A DNA stretch of 64,000 nt from Gemmiger sp. An50 (GTDB lineage: Bacteria > Bacillota > Clostridia > Oscillospirales > Ruminococcaceae), in NCBI RefSeq assembly GCF_002161595.1, contig NZ_NFID01000016.1, positions 39,304-103,303 on the forward strand, written 5' to 3'. Within the stretch, counting starts at the first letter, position 1. Each line of letters starts with the position of its first letter. Below the pieces are notes generated by a model, which was not told the origin of the DNA, did no database searches, and saw only the letters and a program-made list of their open reading frames with translations. Below are positions 17,172-24,632 of the stretch, piece after piece. Made by a program: the position numbers and the translations under genes.

Positions 17172-18044
17172 TCATGCACAGTGGCTGTCCGCCAGGCTTT
17201 GGATGCAGATCTCAGCTCTGGCGGCGGGGTCGTCCCGAATCACTTCTCCCACCTGGGGAACCCGGATGCGGCCCTGATAGGGGTTCTTGATGCTGATTAT
17301 CGGCGCGGTGAGCTCCGCTTCCACCTCACTTTTTTCAAAGGCCAGGTCCGCTTCGTCCATCCGGCAATTGATGAGCCGCAGCCCTTTGCAGTAGCACAGC
17401 GGCTGCGTGCCGATAATGCGGCAATTTTCAAAGGTGACATTCTCGCAGTACCAGGCCAGATATTCTCCCTTGATTACACTGTTTTTCACCACCACATTTT
17501 TGGCGTGCCAGAAGGCATCCTTGGTATCAAAGCGGCAGTTGTCGAACACCGCGTCCTCAATGTACTGGAAAGAATACTTGCCCTGGAAGGTCACATCGGT
17601 AAAATGCAGCGCACGGGCGCGCATCATGAAATACTCGCTTTGCGCGGTGCAGCGGTTCATGGTGATGCCGTCCACCGACCAGCCAAATTCCGGCGAGATG
17701 ATGTCGCAGTCCTCCATGGTCACATCGCCGCACTCCCGCAGTGCCTTGATGCCGTGCAGCTTGCTCTGGCGGATGGTGATTCGGTTGGAATACCACAGCG
17801 CAGCCCGGCAGTTTTCCGTAAGCTCGCAGCCGTTGATCTTCAAATCCCAATCATGCCAGAAGGGGTACCGCAGGTCGAAAAAGCTGTTTTCCACCTGGAT
17901 GTTCCGCCCTTCCTTGAAGGCGCTTTCCCCGTCGGCCGGACCTTCAAAGGCGCAGTCCGTTACCAGAATATCGTGTTTTCCGTAAAGGGCGCGCTCCTGA
18001 TCGAAGCGCTGCCCGCGAATGGTTTCCATATCCATTGCCTCCAT
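17172..18044 (-). CDS. DUF3737 family protein (right-handed beta-helix)
   Basis: Protein of 290 aa matching DUF3737, whose role is not known. It consists of about ten coils with regular hydrophobic/aromatic spacing and conserved phrases such as NSFFDLRYPFWHDW, DVTMEDCDIISPEFGWS and FWHAKNVVVKNSVIKGEYLAWY, indicating a parallel beta-helix. No signal peptide. The ATG at 18044 has AGGGGG upstream; an ATG at 18029 has GGAGG at 8 bases and is equally possible. It is 14 bases downstream of a 77-aa protein gene and probably in the same transcript. Confidence 0.85.
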   Translation of the reverse strand: MEAMDMETIRGQRFDQERALYGKHDILVTDCAFEGPADGESAFKEGRNIQVENSFFDLRYPFWHDWDLKINGCELTENCRAALWYSNRITIRQSKLHGIKALRECGDVTMEDCDIISPEFGWSVDGITMNRCTAQSEYFMMRARALHFTDVTFQGKYSFQYIEDAVFDNCRFDTKDAFWHAKNVVVKNSVIKGEYLAWYCENVTFENCRIIGTQPLCYCKGLRLINCRMDEADLAFEKSEVEAELTAPIISIKNPYQGRIRVPQVGEVIRDDPAARAEICIQSLADSHCA

Positions 18045-18058
18045 TCCTTTTCCCCCTG

Positions 18059-18292
18059 TTATACCGGCTTGTTTGCCTGAATCTGATGCACCAGATAGTC
18101 CAGACAGGCGATCTGCCGTTCCTTTTTATGGACCTGGTCCAGAAGGAGCGCACGCTGCTTTTCCAGCAGCCGCAGCTCCCCGGCGGTATCGCCCTGCTGC
18201 CAGCAGCACAGCAACCGCTGAATCAGCTGCGGACCGCAGCCCGCTGCCCGCAGCGCCTGGGTCTGTTCCTGGCGGGCCGTTTGTGTGTCCAT
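18059..18292 (-). CDS. Small coiled-coil protein of unknown function
   Basis: A 77-aa cytoplasmic protein I do not recognise with certainty. A Gln/Ala-rich N-terminus leads to LIQRLLCCWQQGD and a predicted coiled coil (ELRLLEKQRALLLDQVHKKERQIACLDYLV). The coil resembles the dimerisation helix of MerR-type regulators, but no helix-turn-helix is present. The ATG at 18292 has GGGAG at 8 bases, and a promoter with a dyad lies upstream. Linked by a 14-base gap to DUF3737, so it may be that protein's partner or regulator; this is inference. Confidence 0.6.
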   Translation of the reverse strand: MDTQTARQEQTQALRAAGCGPQLIQRLLCCWQQGDTAGELRLLEKQRALLLDQVHKKERQIACLDYLVHQIQANKPV

Positions 18293-18332
18293 CGCCCCAT
18301 CTCCCATCGCCAATTTCTTTGTTTCTGCCTTC

Positions 18333-18372
18333 AGTATACGCCCCCGTTTCTCACATAGCAAATACTTATTTG
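18333..18372 (-). promoter_or_regulatory. Promoter and overlapping dyad upstream of the 77-aa gene/DUF3737
   Basis: TTGCTA (18356-18361), 17-base spacer, TATACT (18333-18338). A perfect inverted repeat CAAATA-AG-TATTTG (18359-18372, minus orientation) overlaps the upstream edge of the -35, a likely repressor or activator site. Confidence 0.7.
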
Positions 18373-18453
18373 TTATGGCTAACCATTCGCATTTTCTATG
18401 CTTTTTATTCCACTTATCACTGGTTCGGCAACACCGGCCGCTCTTATTTGCCG

Positions 18454-18490
18454 CAAAAAAACCGACCAGGCGTATCGTGTGCCTGGTCGG
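18454..18490 (-). terminator. Rho-independent terminator after marR
   Basis: CCGACCAGGC pairs with GCCTGGTCGG around an ACACGATAC loop, then TTTTTTT on the minus strand. Confidence 0.88.
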
Positions 18491-18532
18491 GGCTGAGCAT
18501 TTCGTTTTTACTACGGCCCTGGTGGGCGCGTT

Positions 18533-18967
18533 TCATTCCTCCTGTGCCAGAGTGGTCTCGGCAGCCAGCATCAGCAGCCGGACGAACTCCTGCTTTTCCG
18601 GCTCGGTCATGCGCTGGGTCATCTGGGCAAGGCCATCGTCGATCTGCTGCTGAATAAAGGGATAGACTTGCCAGGCTTTTTCGGTGGGGAGGATGTTGTA
18701 GGTACGTTTGTCTTTTGGGTTTTGCTCCCGCACAAGGAAGCCGGTTTCTTCCAGCTTGTTCACCGTTTTCGCGATCACGCTTTTGTCCAGCGAGAGACGC
18801 TTGGTGATCTCGTCCTGCGTGAGCGTTTTAAAATCACAGACGATCAGAATTACCACCGCCTGTGCCGCGGTCAGATTGTACGGAGCACAGCTGTTGTTCA
18901 GCCAGATATGGGATTTGCGATACAAAATCGAGATCGCCTTGAATGGGCTGTCGGCAATGTTGGACAT
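18533..18967 (-). CDS. MarR-family transcriptional regulator
   Basis: Winged-helix repressor of 144 aa. The recognition region is TQDEITKRLSLDKSVIAKTVNKLEETGFLVREQNPKDKR, with the wing residues near 85, flanked by dimerisation helices. AGGAGG precedes the ATG. It is divergent from an MFS transporter across a 152-base region that contains two copies of a shared dyad, one in each promoter, so autorepression plus repression of the transporter in response to a small ligand is the likely logic. Ligand unknown. Confidence 0.92.
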   Translation of the reverse strand: MSNIADSPFKAISILYRKSHIWLNNSCAPYNLTAAQAVVILIVCDFKTLTQDEITKRLSLDKSVIAKTVNKLEETGFLVREQNPKDKRTYNILPTEKAWQVYPFIQQQIDDGLAQMTQRMTEPEKQEFVRLLMLAAETTLAQEE

Positions 18968-19002
18968 AGCAAGGGCCTCCTGATTTCGTTTTTGTTATTA
19001 TA

Positions 19003-19032
19003 ATTATAGCCCCAACTAGTGGCATTTGCAAC
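19003..19032 (-). promoter_or_regulatory. marR promoter with operator O1
   Basis: TTGCAA (19026-19031), 17-base spacer, consensus TATAAT (19003-19008). The imperfect dyad GTGGCATTTGCAAC (19019-19032) covers the -35 and part of the spacer and matches the second operator at 11 or 12 of 14 positions. Confidence 0.75.
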
Positions 19033-19038
19033 TAGTTA

Positions 19039-19088
19039 TTGACGCAGCCTCACTCCCGTGCTATTCTATAAATGGTGGCAATTGCCAC
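19039..19088 (+). promoter_or_regulatory. MFS transporter promoter with operator O2
   Basis: TTGACG (19039-19044), 17-base spacer, TATTCT (19062-19067). A perfect 14-base palindrome GTGGCAATTGCCAC (19075-19088) starts at the expected transcription start point, ideal for MarR repression. Confidence 0.78.
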
Positions 19089-19119
19089 TATTTTAAATTT
19101 TATGCAAAGGAGCTTTTCC

Positions 19120-19998
19120 ATGAATTCGACCGAAAAGATCTGGAACCGGCGGTTCATTCTGCTGTTCATAACGAACCTGCTGGTTCTGGCCGCGTTTTAT
19201 GCGTCCATCCCCATCTACTGCCAGGAAATCGGCATCACCGGCTCACGGGTAGGCATCGTACTCACCGCCATGTCGGTGGCGACCATCCTCTTCCGCCCGG
19301 TGGCCGGATATCTGCTGGATAACTTCAACCGCTACCGAGTGTATCTGGTATTCCTGGCGCTGTTCTGCCTGTCCTTTTCTGCATTTCTCGCCTTTCCCCT
19401 GTTCGGTGCGCTCATTGTAGTTCGCCTGTATATGGGCGCTGTGTACTCGGTGTGCGGCTCGGCCACCATGACGCTGGCGGGTGACGTTCTGCCCGCTGCG
19501 AAAATCACCGAGGGCATCAGCCGGTTTGCGTTCACCGTGTCCATTGGCATGGCGGTGGGCCCCTATTTCCTGGTGGTAGGCATGCTGGTGTCCAAGCTGT
19601 CCACCCAGAAGGTGATCGACGCGGGCCGGCACCGGATGCTGGTTTACATCAGTCTGGCGGTGCTGATTCTGACCATGCTCAGTTATCTGTTTTTGAACAG
19701 CGGCATCCATCTGCTGGCCGCCGGATTTTTCTTCGGGCTGGGCTACGGCATTTTGCAGCCGCTGTTCCAGGCATTTGTTACCGGGACCACTCCGGCTCCC
19801 CAGCGGGGCGTGGCCAACGCCGCCTACATGCTTTCCTACGATGTGGGCATCGGTATCGGTTCGCCGCTCATGGGCTTCATGCCGGAAAGCATCGGCCTGC
19901 CCCTGGGTTTTGCTCTCACAGCCATTGCCTATGCCGCTGGCGGCGTGGTTTATCTGAGCTATGTGGACGGGTATTACCGCCGTTTGCGGCAGAAGTAA
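19120..19998 (+). CDS. MFS transporter, internally shortened
   Basis: Major facilitator superfamily protein, 292 aa against the usual 380-420. AAAGGAG precedes the ATG at 19120. Residues 10-33, 41-65, 73-91, 92-118 and 128-153 correspond to TM1-5 (motif A-like GYLLDNFNRYR after TM2; GP in TM5), but the protein then passes directly to a KVIDAGRHRM loop and four C-terminal helices resembling TM9-12. About 100 residues covering TM6-8 are missing with the frame intact. Regulated by the divergent MarR. It may be a non-functional remnant or a reduced transporter. Confidence 0.8.
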   Translation: MNSTEKIWNRRFILLFITNLLVLAAFYASIPIYCQEIGITGSRVGIVLTAMSVATILFRPVAGYLLDNFNRYRVYLVFLALFCLSFSAFLAFPLFGALIVVRLYMGAVYSVCGSATMTLAGDVLPAAKITEGISRFAFTVSIGMAVGPYFLVVGMLVSKLSTQKVIDAGRHRMLVYISLAVLILTMLSYLFLNSGIHLLAAGFFFGLGYGILQPLFQAFVTGTTPAPQRGVANAAYMLSYDVGIGIGSPLMGFMPESIGLPLGFALTAIAYAAGGVVYLSYVDGYYRRLRQK

Positions 19999-20036
19999 CC
20001 CAAGCTGATTGAAGTGCAGTTGGATATCCGTTAAGA

Positions 20037-20072
20037 CGCGGTGCCGAACTCTGTTCGGCACCGCGCTTTCTT
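20037..20072 (+). terminator. Rho-independent terminator after the MFS gene
   Basis: CGCGGTGCCGAA pairs with TTCGGCACCGCG around CTCTG, followed by CTTTCTTT on the plus strand. Confidence 0.8.
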
Positions 20073-20108
20073 TGTGCTGCCAAATCCAAAAAAATATTCA
20101 TTTTCCTC

Positions 20109-20139
20109 TTGACTTTACCGTACCGTCAACGGTTATGCT
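20109..20139 (+). promoter_or_regulatory. MerR-type promoter with 19-base spacer
   Basis: TTGACT (20109-20114), a 19-base spacer, TATGCT (20134-20139). The long spacer is diagnostic of MerR-controlled promoters, and it contains the dyad ACCGT-CA-ACGGT (20122-20133), the likely operator. It drives the merR gene itself. Confidence 0.8.
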
Positions 20140-20160
20140 TGTTCACAGGGAGGGATTTAT

Positions 20161-20919
20161 ATGGAGTATTCCATTCAGGAACTGGCGCGCCTGGCCGGAG
20201 TGACCACCCGCACTCTGCGCTGGTACGACCAGATCGGTCTGCTGAAACCGGGCCGGGTGGCCGAAAGCGGTTACCGTTACTACGGCGATGCCCAGGTGGA
20301 CCGCCTGCAGGACATCCTTTATTACCGCGCCCTCGGGGTGGAGCTGGCGCAGATCAAAGAATGTCTGGATGACCCTGCCTTCGACCGGCTTGCCGCTCTG
20401 CGCAGCCATCTCGCCGCGCTGGAGGCAGAACAGGAACGGCTGAACGGGCTGATTCGCTCGGTAAAGTCCACCATTGACGCAGAAGAAAGGAATGAGACGA
20501 TGAACGACGAACAGAAATTTGAATGCTTTAAAAAGAAGACTGTGGCGGAAAATGAAAAGCGCTACGGAAAAGAAATCAGGGAAAAGTACGGCGACGCCCA
20601 GGTGGAGCAGGCCAACGCCGCCATGATGGGCATGAGCCGGGAGCAGCACAGCACCTGGACCGAACTGGGCGAAACGCTCCAGCAAAAGCTGGAGGACGCG
20701 GTGCGCTCCGGCTGCACGTCCGAAAGCGAGGAGGGACGGCAGATCGCCGAGCTTCACCGCCAGTGGCTCACCCTGACCGGCACTCCCTATACTCCGGCCA
20801 AGCACCGGGGCATCGCGGAACTTTATGTGCTGGACGAACGCTTCACTGCCTATTACGACAAACAGCTGCCCGGCTGCGCCCGCTTTCTGAGGGACGCGGT
20901 CGCCTGCTGGATCAAGTAA
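20161..20919 (+). CDS. MerR-family regulator with TipAS ligand-binding domain
   Basis: TipAL-like transcriptional activator, 252 aa. Residues 1-70 are the MerR winged helix (YSIQELARLAGVTTRTLRWY, then RYYGDAQVDRLQDI), 75-110 the coiled coil, and about 115-250 the TipAS domain, a globin-like antibiotic/ligand sensor (MSREQHSTWTELGE; KHRGIAELYVLDERFTAYYD). GGGAGG precedes the ATG. The 19-base promoter spacer with a dyad argues for autoregulation. No obvious target gene follows before the terminator, so targets are probably elsewhere. Confidence 0.92.
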   Translation: MEYSIQELARLAGVTTRTLRWYDQIGLLKPGRVAESGYRYYGDAQVDRLQDILYYRALGVELAQIKECLDDPAFDRLAALRSHLAALEAEQERLNGLIRSVKSTIDAEERNETMNDEQKFECFKKKTVAENEKRYGKEIREKYGDAQVEQANAAMMGMSREQHSTWTELGETLQQKLEDAVRSGCTSESEEGRQIAELHRQWLTLTGTPYTPAKHRGIAELYVLDERFTAYYDKQLPGCARFLRDAVACWIK

Positions 20920-20966
20920 AAACCAAGGGGCTCCCGCTCATTCGCCGGGAGCCCCTTGGTTTTTTA
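20920..20966. terminator. Bidirectional terminator between MerR-TipAS and GyrI-like genes
   Basis: ACCAAGGGGCTCCCG pairs with CGGGAGCCCCTTGGT; TTTTTT on plus and TTTTTAC on minus follow. Confidence 0.88.
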
Positions 20967-20990
20967 ACGTGGTTTATGCAGCTGCGTTTT

Positions 20991-21629
20991 TTACAAGCCG
21001 TTTTTTCTTACCGGGTGGCGGACTACAGTCTTCAGCCGTTCCGGCTTGCAGCGCCGCACATCGCTCAAATAGATTTCATGATGGAAGCGGTTTTGCCCAA
21101 AGTCCTCCGCATAGCCCTGTTCCTGTGCATAACGCTGCATGGCGGCCACGGTGGCAGGCTCGTCATCATAGGGCCCGATGTGCATGCACTGCACGCAAAG
21201 GCCTTCCTCCCAGTGAAAGAACTCCACCGGGGAAAAATCCTGCTGCTTCTTTTCCGTGGCTTCCCGAATCGCCCAGTCGAAGGCATCCCGAGTGACGAAC
21301 TCCGGCAGCCGAATCAGGGAAATCCACTGGAAGTCCTGCTTGCGGGAATAGTCTACTCCATAAACGCCCTCCTGCCACCACAGACCCTCCAAGGGCGACA
21401 CCACATAATCGAAATAGTCTTCCAGCTCATGGCCGCCTTTTTTACTCATCTTAATGGTGTACGCCACTGCATACAGCAGCCCGATGGCCTGCTTGTAGGC
21501 GCCATCCTCTTGGTTGGGGTCTCCTGTGCCCCGGACCGCCAGAAAATCCATGGCAGGTACCGTGACAAGCTCCGGTGTTTTAGGAGGCAGATAAAATTCC
21601 TTGTATTCCTTTTTGTAGTCGAACGGCAT
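20991..21629 (-). CDS. GyrI-like small-molecule-binding domain protein
   Basis: Cytoplasmic protein of 212 aa with the GyrI-like (SOUL/bacterial effector-binding) fold; key phrases are MDFLAVRGTGDPN, YTIKMSKK, LEGLWW and VQCMHIGPYDDEPATVAAM. The family binds small hydrophobic ligands and can be a stand-alone drug-binding or hydrolase protein. The ATG at 21629 has GGAGGAA 7 bases upstream and lies 2 bases from the TfoX stop. Third gene of the WYL-TfoX-GyrI operon. Confidence 0.85.
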   Translation of the reverse strand: MPFDYKKEYKEFYLPPKTPELVTVPAMDFLAVRGTGDPNQEDGAYKQAIGLLYAVAYTIKMSKKGGHELEDYFDYVVSPLEGLWWQEGVYGVDYSRKQDFQWISLIRLPEFVTRDAFDWAIREATEKKQQDFSPVEFFHWEEGLCVQCMHIGPYDDEPATVAAMQRYAQEQGYAEDFGQNRFHHEIYLSDVRRCKPERLKTVVRHPVRKNGL

Positions 21630-21631
21630 GG

Positions 21632-21952
21632 TCATTTCCTCCTCTTTTTCGGCTGTAGCATCAGTGCTTCGCATGTAATGCGAACAAGTCTGGTAAGCTG
21701 ATCCCGGTCGTCCACATCCTCCACAAGAAAGTAATCCCTTGCGCCTGAATACGGCGGGGCCTTGGGGAGGTCCGGAAACGCAGCCTCGCCCTGGGGCGTG
21801 ATTTTCACAAACAGCTGGTCGTCACAAATGACAGCAAAGAACACCCCATCGCAATAGAGACCGTATTCTCCAAACATCTTTTTGCTGCGGATACTTCCCG
21901 CCTGCTGCATCTGCTCTGCCACATATTCCACAAACTCTGCATGCGATGCCAC
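21632..21952 (-). CDS. TfoX N-terminal domain protein
   Basis: Small 106-aa protein with the TfoX/Sxy N-terminal fold (RSKKMFGEYGLYCDGVFFAVICDDQLFVKIT, given in part). Family members modulate transcription or competence, but single-domain forms are uncharacterised. The proposed GTG start at 21952 has GGAGGG 7 bases upstream and leaves a 2-base gap to the WYL stop; an upstream in-frame extension would overlap the WYL gene by over 200 bases and is rejected. Confidence 0.82.
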   Translation of the reverse strand: MASHAEFVEYVAEQMQQAGSIRSKKMFGEYGLYCDGVFFAVICDDQLFVKITPQGEAAFPDLPKAPPYSGARDYFLVEDVDDRDQLTRLVRITCEALMLQPKKRRK

Positions 21953-21954
21953 GG

Positions 21955-22866
21955 TCAATCCCTCCGTTCGTATTTTTGCTGTAACCAGCGCCCCAACTGC
22001 GCTAGCTTCTCCCTCAGTTCGGGCGGTTCCAGCACCTCTGCCCCGTCGCCAAAGGTCAAAAGCCAGCCGAGCGCGCTGGTTTCGTCCGGAAAAACACCGG
22101 CGAAATACAGCCTTCCGTCTTCCTGCCGGGTAAAGCTCTCTGCGCCGTATTCCTCCACCAGCCGCCACTGGTACTCCGGCCGGAAAACCGCTGTCACCGG
22201 ATATCGGGGTACAAAGACCCGTTCCGCACTCAAATCAGGCAGGGGCGCAGGCCGCGGCACAAACGGCTCGCCTGCGGCAAGCTCTGTCATACGGACCAGC
22301 TTGAAGAGCCGAAACGCCTGCCGGGTGCGGCACCAGCCCCACACATACCAGGAAGACCATTGAAAGATCAGATAATAGGGTTCGATGGTTCGCTGTGTTT
22401 CCCCTTTGGGCGAGAAATAGGTGAACTGAATGACGCTGCACTGCTCAATGGCTTCTTGAATGCACTCAATTTTCGGCGCAAGACTGCTTTTGTACCAGGA
22501 AGAAAGATCAATGAGCATGTGTGCACCGCCGGGCACCAGCTCCGCCGCTTTGGGCGAGAGCTTTTCCATCAACTGGGCATACCGCCGGGTGCCGCTCACG
22601 CTGTCCAGACTGCGCAGCCCTGCCAGGATAGCCCGCATTTCCGGGGCCGTAATCAAGGTTCGGTCCATTCGGTATCCCTCCATGATGGAGATCCCGCCGC
22701 CTGCTCCCTGTGTGGTCACCAGAGGGATACCCGCCCGGCACAGAGCCTCCACATCCCGCTGGATGGTCCGGCGGGATACCTCGAACCGCCGGGCCAATTC
22801 CGGCGCGGTAACCCGCTCCTTTTGAAGCAGGATGGACAAAATGCCGATCATCCGCTCCATTTTCAT
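21955..22866 (-). CDS. WYL-domain transcriptional regulator (YafY-like)
   Basis: DeoR-type helix-turn-helix (residues 1-60, LQKERVTAPELARRFEVSRRTIQRDVEAL in part) followed by a WYL domain (about 140-220, with IQFTYFSPKGETQRTIEPYYLIFQ and WYVWGWC) and a WCX C-terminal segment; 303 aa. WYL domains bind nucleotides or nucleic acids and often act in stress responses. It heads a tight operon with TfoX-N and GyrI-like genes. GGGGGG precedes the ATG. A TATAAT at about 22894-22899 (minus) suggests a promoter with a weak -35. Confidence 0.9.
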   Translation of the reverse strand: MKMERMIGILSILLQKERVTAPELARRFEVSRRTIQRDVEALCRAGIPLVTTQGAGGGISIMEGYRMDRTLITAPEMRAILAGLRSLDSVSGTRRYAQLMEKLSPKAAELVPGGAHMLIDLSSWYKSSLAPKIECIQEAIEQCSVIQFTYFSPKGETQRTIEPYYLIFQWSSWYVWGWCRTRQAFRLFKLVRMTELAAGEPFVPRPAPLPDLSAERVFVPRYPVTAVFRPEYQWRLVEEYGAESFTRQEDGRLYFAGVFPDETSALGWLLTFGDGAEVLEPPELREKLAQLGRWLQQKYERRD

Positions 22867-22977
22867 GGCGTTCCCCCCCTTCGTTTGCCTGTATTATAGC
22901 ACAGGAACCGGACAGCTGTGTGGCATGTTTGTCCTATATGATTGTTCAGTCGCCGCGAAACGCCGCATCCCATAAAC

Positions 22978-23018
22978 AAAAATGCGCCTGGCCGCCCCTA
23001 AGGGCAGACAGACGCAAT
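22978..23018 (-). terminator. Terminator at the end of the surface-polysaccharide operon
   Basis: Minus-strand TGCGTCTG pairs with CAGGCGCA (one G-T pair) over an inner CCC/GGG hairpin, then TTTTTG. The stretch 23019-23147 between it and the last gene holds nothing recognisable. Confidence 0.65.
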
Positions 23019-23147
23019 CACACCGAAGGAGGATAATTCTCCGCAGAAATCCGCTGAAAATCCCCTCTTCAAGATCGTTTGGTTTGCCGAAAAACACACC
23101 GAAGCTCCCGTCGAACAAGTGCACCGGACCCCCGCTGCTTTTCAGCG

Positions 23148-24632
23148 TTATACGTGGTATACCGGAATCTCCTCATCAATTCCGTCCAGATACCTGTGCA
23201 TCTGCTCCCAGGGCAGCAACACTCCGGTTCGCTCCCTTTGCTGCGCGATTTGAAACCGCGGTCCACCGGCACAGATCCCGCAGTCCTTGGGCAGGAATGC
23301 CCGCTGTGTGAGCCAGAATTTCAGATCCGGAAGCGGAGTATCCGCCTCCAGAATGATGCCGTAGTCTGCCGGGGAAGGAGCCGTCTTTCTATCGCTCCAG
23401 AGCACATGCTCCAGCCGGTCATACGAAAGTTCCTTGCTGCGGCTCTCCATCTGCTCCTGGGATACATCCTTCCACAGCACCAGCACCTTCGGGCCTGCCG
23501 GGACCGGCTCACCGATGCTGCGCAGCATATCATAGAAGCAGACCTCCATGGTATGCTTCAAAAAGACCTGACGCAGATTTTCTTCCACGATGCCCTGGGA
23601 CCAATCCGGCTGCGGTTCACCCAGATACCATACCCGCCCCGGAAACAGCTCCTTCATGCCTTCGGACGCATTGCTGATGATCTTGAGTCCGCAGGCCATC
23701 ATCTCAAAAACTCTGCGCGCAAACATGGTGCGGGAGGCCGTCACGGTATTGATGTTTACGCCGTACTCGTATTCCTTCAGGACCTGGCCGAGCCGGGCAT
23801 ACTCCACCGCCGGGCGGACCATCGTCTGGTATTCCTCCGGGTAGCGGTTTCTGCCGTCCTCCGCGCCGCCGCCGCTGTGCCGGTCATAGATCGTCAGCGG
23901 GATCTGCGCCTCCTCCAAAATCGAGAAACACTGCCGCATCTGCTCACAGCGCTGGGGCAGGTCTGCATACCAGCTGCCCGCAAACACCGCTGCGTTTCCC
24001 TGTTTTTTGCCAAGGGGATTGAACAGAGTCGGGTTAAAGCCAAACCGGAGCACATCCACATGATGATGCCCCAGTGCCTGGTAGCGCTCCACACATTCCT
24101 GCGCCGTGGTGAACAGATAATCGAACCGCAGCGCGGTATCGGTGAAATCGTATGTATCGCTGCCGAAATAGACCGGGTCTTCTTTGTTCCAGAATACCGT
24201 CTTGATCCCATGGTCACGGCAGTAGCACAAAATCTCCAGCAATTCCCGCCGGTTTTCAAAAAGGACCTTGTGATTTTTGTATATCTTGCCGCGCCAGCCC
24301 AGGGGGCTTCCCTGAATGCCGGTCCATGCGGATTCGCAGAAAAAAATCTCCGGCCGGTGCTTCTCCATTTTGCTCCGCCAGTTGGAGGGGTCCAAAGCCA
24401 CCGCTTCACAAAGCGGTGAAAAATTTGCCCAGGTCATATCGTCACAGATAAACGCGACCCGCGGCTTCCCTTCCCCTCTTGGCCATACCCCCGCCGCGGA
24501 CCGGCTGCCGGTATAACGCTGCAGCCGATGTCCCTTTTGCAGGGGACGGATACGCCCATGATAAAAATACGCCAGCGTTGCCACCAGCGCGTTTTCCTGT
24601 ATCCGGTTTTTGTATTGCTTTTCGTTGCTCAT
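23148..24632 (-). CDS. CgeB-like glycosyltransferase family protein
   Basis: Cytoplasmic protein of 494 aa with a CgeB/DUF3880-type N-terminal half and a GT1-family C-terminal half (Glyco_trans_1_2: SRTMFARRVFEMMACGLKII, typical nucleotide-sugar-binding segment). Phrases FFCESAWTG, VFWNKEDPVYFG and NAAVFAGSWYADLPQR are shared with the first 380 residues of the 1107-aa protein three genes upstream, so the two are paralogues. It overlaps the preceding GT by ATGA. Sugar and linkage unknown; a polymer-assembly step is likely. Confidence 0.82.
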   Translation of the reverse strand: MSNEKQYKNRIQENALVATLAYFYHGRIRPLQKGHRLQRYTGSRSAAGVWPRGEGKPRVAFICDDMTWANFSPLCEAVALDPSNWRSKMEKHRPEIFFCESAWTGIQGSPLGWRGKIYKNHKVLFENRRELLEILCYCRDHGIKTVFWNKEDPVYFGSDTYDFTDTALRFDYLFTTAQECVERYQALGHHHVDVLRFGFNPTLFNPLGKKQGNAAVFAGSWYADLPQRCEQMRQCFSILEEAQIPLTIYDRHSGGGAEDGRNRYPEEYQTMVRPAVEYARLGQVLKEYEYGVNINTVTASRTMFARRVFEMMACGLKIISNASEGMKELFPGRVWYLGEPQPDWSQGIVEENLRQVFLKHTMEVCFYDMLRSIGEPVPAGPKVLVLWKDVSQEQMESRSKELSYDRLEHVLWSDRKTAPSPADYGIILEADTPLPDLKFWLTQRAFLPKDCGICAGGPRFQIAQQRERTGVLLPWEQMHRYLDGIDEEIPVYHV

